Source: Microsyncoccus archaeolyticus
Lineage (GTDB): Bacteria; Patescibacteriota; Minisyncoccia; Minisyncoccales; Minisyncoccaceae
Direction of reading: 5' to 3'
Length of the DNA: 64,000 nt
NCBI GenBank assembly: GCA_036987155.1
Contig: BTXY01000003.1
Span: 1-64,000, forward strand
Part shown: piece after piece, positions 1-7,286 of the stretch
Numbering within the stretch: position 1 is the first letter of the stretch
Layout of the letters: each line of letters starts with the position of its first letter
Program-made: the position numbers and the translations under genes
Notes under the pieces: generated by a model
Databases searched by the model: none
What the model saw: the letters and a program-made list of their open reading frames with translations, nothing else
Told to the model about the DNA's origin: nothing

Positions 1-124
1 GCAATTCCATTCCCCCAGAAAAATAGTTTGCCCCGCCGAGTCCAAATTAGTTTTCAGAATTTTCGTCAAAAAATGTTCGAACTTCGTCCAAAAAACACCT
101 CATAATAATTTAAATAATAAAGAT

Positions 125-610
125 ATGAAAAGTAAAACAATAATCATTATTTTAATAATTATAACAGGTTTATGTATTTTGGGTTTGTCGTATAAAGATT
201 TTGATAAAAATAGTACTCCAATTATTGAAAACAACAACGAAGGGGAAAGTATTATTTTCAATAAAGAAGAAACAAAAGAAGAAAAAGTAATAAGTTTTTT
301 AGAAGCATTAGAAGAATCGAATTACGAGAAATTGTCTAAAGACTTTGTTCCTCAGTTAGCAGAGGAATTAACTTATGATGAAATGATAAAATTAAAAGTT
401 TTACTTGATGAAACATGGGGAGACTTAATCAATTTAAACGATCCAGAGTATCCTGATTTTGGAGAAGATAAGATTGTTTTAGATTATAGAAATTCTCAGT
501 TTGAAAAAGAATCAGCAAATATTTTAATTAGATTTATTTTCAATAAAGACAACAAGTTAACCCAAGTATATTTTGATTCTCCGAAACTAAAAGAGGCAAC
601 ATCTAATTGA
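125..610 (+). CDS. Membrane-anchored hypothetical protein
   Basis: The 161-aa product has one N-terminal hydrophobic segment (about residues 5-22) after MKSK, so it is probably anchored in the membrane with the rest outside. A Ser/Asn/Glu-rich linker leads into a small folded domain (about 50-155). The domain begins EEKVISFLEALEESNYEKL and resembles the NTF2-like DUF3887 group, but I cannot confirm that by eye. No catalytic motif is visible. The ATG at 125 is the first in frame and has no Shine-Dalgarno. The stop overlaps a TTGACA hexamer. The gene is real by codon use, but its function is unknown. Confidence 0.7.
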   Translation: MKSKTIIIILIIITGLCILGLSYKDFDKNSTPIIENNNEGESIIFNKEETKEEKVISFLEALEESNYEKLSKDFVPQLAEELTYDEMIKLKVLLDETWGDLINLNDPEYPDFGEDKIVLDYRNSQFEKESANILIRFIFNKDNKLTQVYFDSPKLKEATSN

Positions 611-663
611 CATTTTGTATTTTTATTGTTATTTCTGAATTAGATATTTTAAAGGTGATAAAG

Positions 664-1008
664 TTGGTTTGTGTAAATGAAATTAGCGCAATTGTTTTTG
701 CAGAAGAAAAGATCAAAAACGATTCTGACGCAATTATTAAAAATGTTGAGTGGAAAGGAAAGCCTTGGCTTGATTGGAGTTCAATCAGGAAGATAGAGGC
801 GATTACAACCATTCCATACAAGAAACCTAATTGTTCTAAGGAGTGTGAAGCTGAGAACTGTAAAAAATGTCTAACAGTAACCATTAAAAGAGTAGTGTAT
901 TTCGGACCAAAAGCAACTTTTTTCGATAGGATATTTTCTAATATTAGAAAAAGTTACCCAGATATAGTTTTTGGGATGAAGGACTATATAATTTGTATCT
1001 CTTTTTAA
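664..1008 (+). CDS. Small Cys-rich hypothetical protein, TTG start
   Basis: The open frame extends back to 607, but the only good ribosome binding site (AAAGGTGAT, 651-659) sits just before an in-frame TTG at 664, giving 114 aa. The product is soluble, with a Trp-rich middle (WKGKPWLDWSSI) followed by a Cys cluster of form C-x3-C-x4-C-x2-C (about residues 59-69) that could bind a metal. No family was recognised. The TTG start and clear SD are unusual here, where most genes start with ATG and lack an SD. A terminator hairpin follows directly. Whether it is expressed is uncertain. Confidence 0.5.
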   Translation: MVCVNEISAIVFAEEKIKNDSDAIIKNVEWKGKPWLDWSSIRKIEAITTIPYKKPNCSKECEAENCKKCLTVTIKRVVYFGPKATFFDRIFSNIRKSYPDIVFGMKDYIICISF

Positions 1009-1030
1009 TCCGTTTTTAAGCGGATTTTTA
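1007..1030 (+). terminator. Rho-independent terminator after the Cys-rich ORF
   Basis: AATCCG (1007-1012) pairs with CGGATT (1021-1026) around an 8-nt loop. A T-rich tail follows. Confidence 0.65.
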
Positions 1031-1031
1031 A

Positions 1032-1059
1032 TTTGCTTTTTAATGTTTTTTAATATAAT
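1032..1059 (+). promoter_or_regulatory. Putative clpB promoter
   Basis: A TTTGCT-like -35 (1032-1037) and TATAAT (1054-1059) lie 16 nt apart. The -10 ends 11 nt before the clpB ATG and there is no SD. No CIRCE or other heat-shock operator was seen. Confidence 0.4.
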
Positions 1060-1070
1060 ATACTAATAAT

Positions 1071-3761
1071 ATGGATGGTATAAATTTCACAAATAAAGCT
1101 CAGAAAATGATGATGCAGGCTCAGAATTTAGCTGGTAGTTTGGGGCATCAGCAAATAGATGCATTACATTTATTGTATGTTGTTATCTCTGATCAAGAAA
1201 ACATTGTTACCAGTCTTTTGAATAGATTAAACATTGATATTGAAGATTTAGTTAAAAAGATAAGGGGGTCACTAAATCAAATTCCTGCTGCAACGGGAAA
1301 CCAGCCTCCTGGTCAGTTCTATTTAACTCAGGACATGGCTAAAGTATTAGAAAAAGCCAGGGAAGAGGCAATGAATTTAACTGATGAGTTTGTTTCTTTA
1401 GAACATCTATTTTTAGCTATTCTTTCTACGGATATTTTAGCTAAAGAAGTTTTAAGTAAAGCAAGTTATTTAAAGCAAACAACTAGTTTTGGAGAAGAAA
1501 CAAAAATGCCAAAACTTGATTATGAAACAGCGTTAAAGATTTTTACCCAATTAAGGGGGGGAGAAAGAGTAACTAGTCCTAATCCAGAGTCAAAATACAA
1601 AATTATTGAAAATTATTCTCGTAATTTAACCAATTTGGCTAAGCAAGGAAAACTAGATCCAATTGTGGGCAGAGAGGATGAAACAAGAAGATTGATGCAG
1701 ATATTATCTCGTAGAACAAAAAATAACCCTGTTTTAATTGGAGAAGCAGGAGTAGGTAAAACAGCAATTGTTGAAGGTTTAGCTCAAAAAATTGTAAAAG
1801 GAGAAGTTCCCGAATCATTAAAAGATAAAGAATTGATTAGTTTAGATTTAGGAGCTTTAATTGCTGGTACAAGATATAGGGGAGAGTTTGAAGAAAGAAT
1901 TAAGGCTTTACTTAAAGAAATTAAAAAAGCAGAAGGAAGATATTTATTATTCATTGATGAGCTTCATACTTTAATTGGCGCTGGTTCAGCAGAGGGCGCA
2001 ATCGATGCTTCTAATTTATTAAAGCCAGCACTTGCTAGGGGAGAATTAAAAGCAATTGGAGCAACAACCCTAAAAGAATACCAAAAACACATTGAATCAG
2101 ATCCAGCACTTGAAAGAAGATTTCAGCCAATTTATGTTACAGAACCAAGTATTGAAGATACGATATCAATATTAAGAGGAATAAAAGAAAAGTATGAAAT
2201 GCATCATGGTCTTAAGATAAAAGACTCAGCACTAGTTTCTGCAGCTGAATTATCTGCAAGATATATTCCTGATAGGTTTTTACCAGACAAAGCAGTTGAT
2301 TTAATGGATGAAGCTTCTTCTGCTTTAAGATTAGAAATTGAGTCAAACCCAACAGAAATAGAGAATTTAAATAAAGAAATTCAAAAACTTGAGATTGAAA
2401 AAGAAGCAATAAAAAAAGAAGCAGGAACTCCTCAATATGTAAAAAGAGAAAAGATTATTAATAGGCAATTGGCTGAGTTAAAAGAAAAAGCTAATGCATT
2501 TTCAGTGCGTTGGAAAACAGAAAAAGAAACCATTGCTAGTATTAAACAACTAAAAGAAGAGATTGATAAGCATAAATACGAAGTAGATAGGTTTTTGAAA
2601 GACGGAGACTTGCAAAAAGTTGCTGAAATTAAATATGGAGTATTGCCTGATTTATTCTCTAAATTAAGAAAACAAGAAAACAAATTAACAAGACTTCAAA
2701 AAGAAAATCCAATATTAAAGCAAGAAATCGGGCCAGAAGAAATAGCTAGAGTTGTTTCTCGTTGGACAGGTATTCCAGTTACTAGTTTATTAGAATCTGA
2801 AGCTAAAAAGCTAGAGAACATGGAAGAATTGTTATCTAAAAGGATTGTTGATCAAGATGAAGCAATCAAAGCTGTTTCTAATGCAATAAGAAGGTCTCGT
2901 GCTGGTATTTCAGAAGAATCAAGGCCATTAGGATCATTTTTATTCTTAGGACCCACTGGAGTTGGTAAAACAGAAACAGCCAAAGCTTTAGCAGAATTCT
3001 TATTTAATGACGAAAATGCTTTAATTAGGGTTGACATGTCTGAATATATGGAAAAGTTTGATGTGTCTAAAATGATTGGCAGTCCTCCAGGATATGTTGG
3101 TTATGATGAAGGAGGACAATTAACAGAAAAAGTAAGAAGAAGACCATATAGTGTAATACTTTTAGATGAAATAGAAAAAGCTCACCCAGAAGTATTTAAT
3201 ATATTGCTTCAAGTTTTAGAAGACGGAAGACTAACTGATGCCAAGGGAAGAATAGCTTCTTTTAAGAATGCAATTTTAATAATGACATCTAATGTTGGTT
3301 CAGATATTATTGCTAAAGAAGCTCCAATAGGGTTTATTGATGATCATAAAATAAGCGAGAAGAGAGACTTAAAAGAAAAAGTACAAACAGCTTTAAAAGA
3401 AAGATTCAGACCAGAATTTATTAACAGGATTGACGAAATCGTTATTTTCGACTATTTAGGAGCTAACGAAATAAAGCAAATAGTTGATTTAGAGTTAAAT
3501 AAGGTTCAAAAAAGATTAAAAAAGAAAGATATTAAAATATCAGTTACTGAAAAAGCAAAGAATTATTTAGCTGAAAAAGGATTTGATCCTAATTATGGAG
3601 CAAGACCTTTAAAAAGATTGATTCAGAAATTAATATTAGATCCAATGGCTTTAAAGATTGTAATAGGAGAAATAAAGCATGGAATGAGAATAAATATTGA
3701 TGTTGAAAAAGGCGAAATAGTGGTTAAGTCTTTTTCTAAAAAAGTTTTAGCAAAAAAATGA
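1071..3761 (+). CDS. clpB: ATP-dependent chaperone ClpB (Hsp100 disaggregase)
   Basis: This 896-aa protein has full ClpB architecture: a double Clp-N domain (about 1-150), AAA+ module 1 with Walker A GEAGVGKT near residue 224 and Walker B FIDELH near 294, a coiled-coil middle domain (about 405-545), and AAA+ module 2 with Walker A GPTGVGKT near 627, followed by the C-terminal D2-small domain. The long middle domain favours ClpB over ClpC, ClpA or ClpX. Known role: it threads aggregated proteins through the hexamer pore together with DnaK. The stop overlaps the start of the next gene by 4 nt (ATGA), implying co-translation with the degenerate protease-like protein. Confidence 0.93.
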   Translation: MDGINFTNKAQKMMMQAQNLAGSLGHQQIDALHLLYVVISDQENIVTSLLNRLNIDIEDLVKKIRGSLNQIPAATGNQPPGQFYLTQDMAKVLEKAREEAMNLTDEFVSLEHLFLAILSTDILAKEVLSKASYLKQTTSFGEETKMPKLDYETALKIFTQLRGGERVTSPNPESKYKIIENYSRNLTNLAKQGKLDPIVGREDETRRLMQILSRRTKNNPVLIGEAGVGKTAIVEGLAQKIVKGEVPESLKDKELISLDLGALIAGTRYRGEFEERIKALLKEIKKAEGRYLLFIDELHTLIGAGSAEGAIDASNLLKPALARGELKAIGATTLKEYQKHIESDPALERRFQPIYVTEPSIEDTISILRGIKEKYEMHHGLKIKDSALVSAAELSARYIPDRFLPDKAVDLMDEASSALRLEIESNPTEIENLNKEIQKLEIEKEAIKKEAGTPQYVKREKIINRQLAELKEKANAFSVRWKTEKETIASIKQLKEEIDKHKYEVDRFLKDGDLQKVAEIKYGVLPDLFSKLRKQENKLTRLQKENPILKQEIGPEEIARVVSRWTGIPVTSLLESEAKKLENMEELLSKRIVDQDEAIKAVSNAIRRSRAGISEESRPLGSFLFLGPTGVGKTETAKALAEFLFNDENALIRVDMSEYMEKFDVSKMIGSPPGYVGYDEGGQLTEKVRRRPYSVILLDEIEKAHPEVFNILLQVLEDGRLTDAKGRIASFKNAILIMTSNVGSDIIAKEAPIGFIDDHKISEKRDLKEKVQTALKERFRPEFINRIDEIVIFDYLGANEIKQIVDLELNKVQKRLKKKDIKISVTEKAKNYLAEKGFDPNYGARPLKRLIQKLILDPMALKIVIGEIKHGMRINIDVEKGEIVVKSFSKKVLAKK

Positions 3762-4408
3762 CAAAACAAGACTTATTAAACTTAATATTAATGTTTTTTA
3801 TTGGTATTTTTGGAGGAATACTAGCTTTGTATATATCATTTAAAAGTAATTTATTTGTTTCTTCTCCTATTATAATTAATCAAAACCAAGAGAAAATATA
3901 CATTGAAGAAAACACAGCATTAATAAATAGTATCAAAGAAACCAAAAAAGCAATATTTTCAATTAAACAAAACGATAAATCTTTTTCTGGGATTGTTTTA
4001 ACTTCAGATGGACTAGCTGTTACATTATCTAGTAACATAGGGAAAGGATCTATTATTTGTAGTATTAACAGCGAAGATATTAATTGTCAGGTTATTAAAA
4101 GAGATTTAAATAATAATTTAGCTTTAATTAAAATTGATAAAGATAAACTATCTACAATAGGATTTTATGATTTAGAAATGGAGATAGGGAAAAGAGTATA
4201 TGTGTCATCTGGTTTAATTATTAACGAAGGGATTATAAAGAGTATTACAGATAAAACAATTAAAACAAATATTAGAGAAACAGAGCCAATAAGTGGAAGT
4301 CCTGTATTCAGTTTAGACAACAAAATAATGGGATTAGCTGAAATAGATAAAAATGGCTTTATTTCTTTTATTCCAATTTCTTTAATCAGGGAGTTTGTGG
4401 GGTTATAA
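3758..4408 (+). CDS. Membrane-anchored trypsin-fold (S1C/HtrA-like) protein, catalytic residues degenerate
   Basis: The 216-aa product has one N-terminal transmembrane helix (about 7-28) and then a compact domain with the HtrA order of motifs. The GIVLTSDGLAVT segment corresponds to the HtrA strand before the catalytic His, NNNLALIKID to the Asp region, and ISGSPVFSLDNKIMG to the GNSGGP Ser region. The expected His is absent (TLSSN) and the Asp position reads Asn, while the Ser may remain. There is no PDZ domain. It is therefore probably a pseudoprotease that binds or presents peptides rather than cutting them. It is translationally coupled to clpB. The fold call is inferred from motif order only. 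Confidence 0.7.
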   Translation: MTKQDLLNLILMFFIGIFGGILALYISFKSNLFVSSPIIINQNQEKIYIEENTALINSIKETKKAIFSIKQNDKSFSGIVLTSDGLAVTLSSNIGKGSIICSINSEDINCQVIKRDLNNNLALIKIDKDKLSTIGFYDLEMEIGKRVYVSSGLIINEGIIKSITDKTIKTNIRETEPISGSPVFSLDNKIMGLAEIDKNGFISFIPISLIREFVGL

Positions 4409-4410
4409 AG

Positions 4411-4435
4411 TAGTCCATTTGGACTATTTTTTATT
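4411..4435 (+). terminator. Rho-independent terminator of the clpB operon
   Basis: TAGTCC (4411-4416) pairs with GGACTA (4421-4426), loop ATTT, followed by a T-rich run. The right arm also supplies part of the next promoter's -35. Confidence 0.8.
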
Positions 4436-4447
4436 TTATACTATAAT
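4419..4447 (+). promoter_or_regulatory. Promoter of the 118-aa membrane protein gene
   Basis: TTGGAC (4419-4424), a 17-nt spacer and TATAAT (4442-4447). The -35 lies inside the preceding terminator hairpin. The leader to the ATG at 4474 is about 20 nt. Confidence 0.65.
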
Positions 4448-4473
4448 GTATTAATATAATAATTTTTAATTGC

Positions 4474-4830
4474 ATGACAATTACATTTAAAGTAATCATG
4501 GGCTGGGTGTTAATATTTTTAGGATTAGGAGTCATTTTCTGGGACATTTCTACGTCCTATTATTATTTTACTGGGCAGAAACAATTTCCTCAAATATTTG
4601 CAGAACCAAAAATGGAAACCAGCAGCACTAGTTCTTCTCAGGAATTTAATCCTCAAGAATTGGCAGGAAATATTATTAAAGAGCAATTAAGTGGAATAAT
4701 GCCAGCTAATTCTGTTTCAGAACTATTAAATTTAACTTCTTGGGTTGTTTTTGCTTCATTTTTAATCTATGCAGGAGGAAAAGTAACTGGTATTGGTATT
4801 GATTTAATAAAAAAAGAGGTCAATATTTGA
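4474..4830 (+). CDS. Small membrane protein, two TM segments, unknown function
   Basis: The 118-aa product has a first hydrophobic segment near residues 6-27, a polar Ser/Thr/Glu-rich stretch in the middle (about 45-80), and a second hydrophobic segment near 88-107. Short charged ends would place both termini on the same side, with the middle loop across the membrane. I recognise no family. The last codons overlap the terminator of the convergent lipoprotein gene, so the two genes face each other with a 2-nt gap between stop codons. Confidence 0.65.
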   Translation: MTITFKVIMGWVLIFLGLGVIFWDISTSYYYFTGQKQFPQIFAEPKMETSSTSSSQEFNPQELAGNIIKEQLSGIMPANSVSELLNLTSWVVFASFLIYAGGKVTGIGIDLIKKEVNI

Positions 4831-4834
4831 CCTC
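4809..4834 (-). terminator. Terminator of the minus-strand lipoprotein gene
   Basis: A perfect 8-bp stem GAGGTCAA/TTGACCTC (4816-4823 and 4827-4834, loop TAT) is followed on the minus strand by seven Ts (complement of 4809-4815). The stem overlaps the stop codons of both convergent genes. Confidence 0.85.
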
Positions 4835-5186
4835 ATATTTCAGTTATATTTATTAGCGTCCAAGGTCTTGCACAATTGCAAGACTTGTCTTTTTCCATGA
4901 GAAACTGGTATTCTTTGCCAATTGTTAAGTTTTCTATTTCTTTCCAGTCTTGTACTAGTATATAATCTGGGTAATGATCTTTTTTTACGAAATGAAGATT
5001 TGCTCCATCAGTAAGAGTAATAGTATAAGCCTCTCCATCAAGGAGATAGTTTTTGTGCTCTACTTTTTCGATAATACCGATTATCTTTTTTTGAACAATG
5101 GTTTCTTTTGCTGCAATACAAGAAACACAGCCAGTTGTTAGAATCATTGCAATGGCAATAACCAAGATTAGTTTTTTGAATGTCAT
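4833..5186 (-). CDS. Small lipoprotein, unknown function
   Basis: The 117-aa product begins with a lipoprotein signal peptide (positive MTFKK, hydrophobic core, lipobox LTTGC with Cys near residue 20), so it should be lipid-anchored outside the membrane. Cys residues just after the lipobox (CVSC) and near the C-terminus (SCNCARPW) could form disulfides. The mature part looks like a small beta-rich domain and matches nothing I know. Its promoter and terminator are both clear, so it is an independent transcription unit and one of few minus-strand genes in the window. Confidence 0.75.
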   Translation of the reverse strand: MTFKKLILVIAIAMILTTGCVSCIAAKETIVQKKIIGIIEKVEHKNYLLDGEAYTITLTDGANLHFVKKDHYPDYILVQDWKEIENLTIGKEYQFLMEKDKSCNCARPWTLINITEI

Positions 5187-5220
5187 ACAATCACTCTTCG
5201 TCTCAAAGGACCGAATACAA

Positions 5221-5247
5221 ATTATATTATTTGTAATTTTTTGTCAA
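5221..5247 (-). promoter_or_regulatory. Promoter of the lipoprotein gene
   Basis: On the minus strand, TTGACA (complement of 5242-5247), a 15-nt spacer and TATAAT (complement of 5221-5226). It leaves a leader of about 30 nt, unlike the near-leaderless plus-strand genes. The short spacer lowers confidence. Confidence 0.5.
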
Positions 5248-5255
5248 TTATGAGT

Positions 5256-5284
5256 TTGTTTTCTTTAGTTTTTTATGGTATAAT
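5256..5284 (+). promoter_or_regulatory. Promoter of the DUF6922-like/AbiEii operon
   Basis: TTGTTT (5256-5261), N17, TATAAT (5279-5284). The -10 ends 11 nt before the ATG at 5296 and there is no SD. Confidence 0.65.
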
Positions 5285-5295
5285 ATATATACAAT

Positions 5296-5553
5296 ATGGA
5301 CTTAAAAAGTTTTGCCAAGCAAAGAAAACATTTATTTTGGTACATTAAAGATACTGATAATCTTTCTCAAGAATCAATAATTGAGCATGTTTTAAATTAC
5401 GGGAACTGGAAAGATTTTCAAGAGCTTATCAGTATTATGGGAATTGATAATGTTGCTAGAATATTTAGAGTACAAATAGAAAAGCAGAGGAGTAATTATA
5501 GACCAAAAATTAAACAATACTTTAAATTATATTTTAACGAACATGCAAAATAA
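5296..5553 (+). CDS. Small DUF6922-like protein, putative antitoxin
   Basis: The 85-aa soluble protein has the pattern LFWYIKDTDNLSQESIIEHVLNYGNWKDF followed by a short helical region and a K/Y-rich tail. This recalls the DUF6922 family often found just upstream of AbiEii-type nucleotidyltransferases; the family name is from memory, not a search. It overlaps the downstream nucleotidyltransferase by 11 nt, an arrangement typical of antitoxin followed by toxin. I infer an antitoxin or accessory role. No HTH is evident, so it may not act as a DNA-binding autorepressor. Confidence 0.6.
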   Translation: MDLKSFAKQRKHLFWYIKDTDNLSQESIIEHVLNYGNWKDFQELISIMGIDNVARIFRVQIEKQRSNYRPKIKQYFKLYFNEHAK

Positions 5554-6142
5554 TGTATTGAGCGAAGAACAAAAACAATTGCTCCCCTTATTAAAAGATT
5601 TTTCCAAACAATTTGGATTAATAGGTGGCACTGCTATTGCATTACAGATAGGCCATCGCAGATCAATTGATTTTGATTTAGCTTCTATTGATATTTTTGA
5701 CAATTCAAAGATTAAAAACAAGATTGAGAGGATTGACAGTGTTGTTGTCGATGAAAAAGGGGAATATACAATAGTGACTAAAAACACCAAAATCACATTT
5801 CTTTATTATCCTTTTAAAATAGAATTTAATAATGACTTTGAAGGAATAAGGGTAGCAGATTTATTAACATTATCTGCTCTTAAAGCATATGCCCTAGGAA
5901 GAAGGACAAAATGGAAAGATTATGTTGATTTATATTTTATTCTTAAAAATTACACATTAGATCAAGTTGTTGAAAAAGCAGAAAGTATTTTTGGGAACGA
6001 GTTTAATGAAAAGATTTTTAGAGCACAATTAGGATATTTTGAAGATATTGACTATTCAGAAGAAGTAGAATACATGCCAGGATTTGAAGTTACAGAAGAT
6101 GTTATTAAAAAAGAACTATTAAAGATAAGTTTGGAAAAATAG
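5543..6142 (+). CDS. AbiEii/AbiGii-family nucleotidyltransferase (toxin-like)
   Basis: The 199-aa protein carries the family signature GGTAIALQIGHRRSIDFDLA near residues 29-48. In it the GG..A loop and the D-x-D pair form the nucleotidyltransferase active site. A later conserved stretch (LKAYALGRRTKWKDYVDLYF, about 113-132) holds the Lys-Asp motif of this family. AbiEii-like enzymes are toxins that modify tRNA 3' ends or other targets with nucleotides. The upstream partner here is the small DUF6922-like protein rather than an AbiEi. The ATG start inside the previous gene (11-nt overlap) is the first in frame. Confidence 0.85.
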   Translation: MQNNVLSEEQKQLLPLLKDFSKQFGLIGGTAIALQIGHRRSIDFDLASIDIFDNSKIKNKIERIDSVVVDEKGEYTIVTKNTKITFLYYPFKIEFNNDFEGIRVADLLTLSALKAYALGRRTKWKDYVDLYFILKNYTLDQVVEKAESIFGNEFNEKIFRAQLGYFEDIDYSEEVEYMPGFEVTEDVIKKELLKISLEK

Positions 6143-6146
6143 TAAT

Positions 6147-6200
6147 TTGACAATTACTTTTGTTTTATTATAAGCTTCTGTATTAAGGATAAATCCTTAA
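6147..6200 (+). promoter_or_regulatory. Promoter and 18-bp palindrome before the receiver gene
   Basis: TTGACA (6147-6152), N16, TATAAG (6169-6174). A perfect inverted repeat TTAAGGAT/ATCCTTAA (6183-6190 and 6193-6200) follows and abuts the SD core AAGGAG (6199-6204). It could be an operator or a hairpin that partly hides the ribosome binding site. Confidence 0.6.
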
Positions 6201-6213
6201 GGAGTTACTTGCT

Positions 6214-6555
6214 ATGTTCTTTAAAAATGGAATAATTAGGGTTTTGCATTCTGATTACGATCCAATTGTTTTGGAAAAAAGTAAAATATTTCTAGAAGAA
6301 GAAGGAATGATTGTTAATACTTTTTTAAACATTAAAGAGGCTCTGCACGAGCTCAAGATAAGGAAATACGATATTTTTATTTGCGATTACTATGAGCTCG
6401 AAGTAAATGGCATCAATCTTTTAAAAGAATTAAAAAAAAGAAAGATTGAAATACCTTTTATTGCTTTTTCTGGAAAAGATTGCAACGAAGAATGCTTAAT
6501 TAGTAGGGTTCGAGAACTAGAAGTTCAAATAAGAAGTATAGTAAAACAAGGATAA
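6214..6555 (+). CDS. Stand-alone truncated response-regulator receiver domain
   Basis: The 113-aa protein starts like a CheY-fold receiver: acidic pair D14/D16 (HSDYDP), phosphoacceptor D58 (IFICDYYE), and the Ser/Thr position S86 (IAFSGK). The sequence ends before a normal beta5, and the conserved Lys with its usual K-P context is missing. There is no output domain and no histidine kinase nearby. It may be a phosphate-sensing adaptor or a decaying regulator. The start at 6214 is supported by an SD (AAGGAG, 6199-6204), rare in this window. A strong terminator begins inside its last codons. Confidence 0.75.
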   Translation: MFFKNGIIRVLHSDYDPIVLEKSKIFLEEEGMIVNTFLNIKEALHELKIRKYDIFICDYYELEVNGINLLKELKKRKIEIPFIAFSGKDCNEECLISRVRELEVQIRSIVKQG

Positions 6556-6570
6556 AAACCTTGTTTTTTT
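6543..6570 (+). terminator. Rho-independent terminator of the receiver gene
   Basis: AAAACAAGG (6543-6551) pairs perfectly with CCTTGTTTT (6559-6567) around a 7-nt loop and runs into a T tract. The left arm overlaps the end of the CDS. Confidence 0.85.
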
Positions 6571-6575
6571 GCTCG

Positions 6576-6604
6576 TTGACTTTTATGATTTTTTTCCATA
6601 TAAT
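6576..6604 (+). promoter_or_regulatory. Promoter of the winged-helix regulator gene
   Basis: TTGACT (6576-6581), N17, TATAAT (6599-6604). Only 8 nt separate the -10 from the ATG at 6613, so the mRNA is expected to be leaderless. Confidence 0.8.
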
Positions 6605-6612
6605 GTGTTCAT

Positions 6613-7212
6613 ATGAATGGTGAGGAAATCATAAAACTAACAAATGCAGTTTATAAGGTTACTGATCTTTTTCCAGCAAAAGACCCTCTTAAAATGGCTG
6701 TTAGAAAAGAAGCCTTAAATGTTTTATTTTCCTCCATTCTTTTTCTCAAAGGTTTTAATCCCAAAAACAAGGAAGAATCTTTGGCTAGTTTAAAGGTTTT
6801 AGAAGCTTACTTTGAAGTATGCAAAAAACAGAATTGGGTTAATGAAAAGAACTTCGAAGTATTAAAAAGAGAATATAATAAAGTGGGGGAGTTTTTAAAA
6901 GAAAAAACCATTAAAAAAGAAGCTATTAAAAAAGAAGTTGTTTTAAAAGACAAACCAGTTAAAAAACAAGAAACTAATCCTGAAATAACTAACAAGGATA
7001 TTGAGTATGAAAAACTATCAGATATTCAATTAAAACTTTTAGAAATATTCCAAAACAAAGGCAAGCTTAAGCCAAATGAAATTAATGCTTTTTTCCCTAA
7101 ATTAAGCCCTAGGTCAGTAAGAAGAGAATTAAAGGAATTAAGAGAAAAGAACATTATTAGTTCTTTTGGAGGAGGCAAATCAATTTTTTATGGTATAAAT
7201 GAGTATCATTGA
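6613..7212 (+). CDS. Winged-helix DNA-binding protein
   Basis: This 199-aa protein has a helical N-terminal region (about 1-95), a Lys-rich linker (about 96-125, KKEAIKKEVVLKDKPVKKQ) and a C-terminal winged helix-turn-helix. The last reads LSDIQLKLLEIFQ with recognition region LSPRSVRRELKELREKNII and a wing SSFGGGKSIFYG. It is probably a transcriptional regulator acting in the cytoplasm. It sits just upstream of the TGTGGACA box array and the ECF sigma gene, so it may bind there, but that is inference from position. The family name is not known to me. Confidence 0.7.
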   Translation: MNGEEIIKLTNAVYKVTDLFPAKDPLKMAVRKEALNVLFSSILFLKGFNPKNKEESLASLKVLEAYFEVCKKQNWVNEKNFEVLKREYNKVGEFLKEKTIKKEAIKKEVVLKDKPVKKQETNPEITNKDIEYEKLSDIQLKLLEIFQNKGKLKPNEINAFFPKLSPRSVRRELKELREKNIISSFGGGKSIFYGINEYH

Positions 7213-7215
7213 TTG

Positions 7216-7281
7216 TGGCCAATGTGGACATATTCTGGCCAATGTGGACATATTGTGGACAAGATTAATAAAATGTGGACA
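7216..7281. repeat. Four phased TGTGGACA boxes, two inside 19-bp direct repeats
   Basis: TGTGGACA occurs at 7223, 7243, 7254 and 7274, so spacings are 20, 11 and 20 bp, close to whole helical turns. The first two lie in identical 19-mers starting TGGCCAATG at 7216 and 7236. The last overlaps a possible GTG start. A weak promoter (TGGACA 7245-7250, N18, TAAAAT 7269-7274) is embedded. This looks like a multi-site operator for the ECF sigma gene. Confidence 0.7.
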
Positions 7282-7286
7282 AATTA

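Noticed and set aside
1..124. Slightly GC-richer start of the window with a possible short minus-strand reading (F-G-L-G-G-A-N-Y-F-S-G-G)
   Set aside because: Too short and cut by the edge; no gene can be supported. Nothing else seen in these bases.
603..884. Minus-strand ORF of 93 codons over the Cys-rich gene
   Set aside because: The + frame has a clear SD and is bounded by a terminator; the minus frame has no start signal.
7216..7281. Direct repeats considered as a CRISPR fragment
   Set aside because: Repeat core is 8-19 bp with spacing of 20/11 bp, no spacers of normal size and no cas genes.
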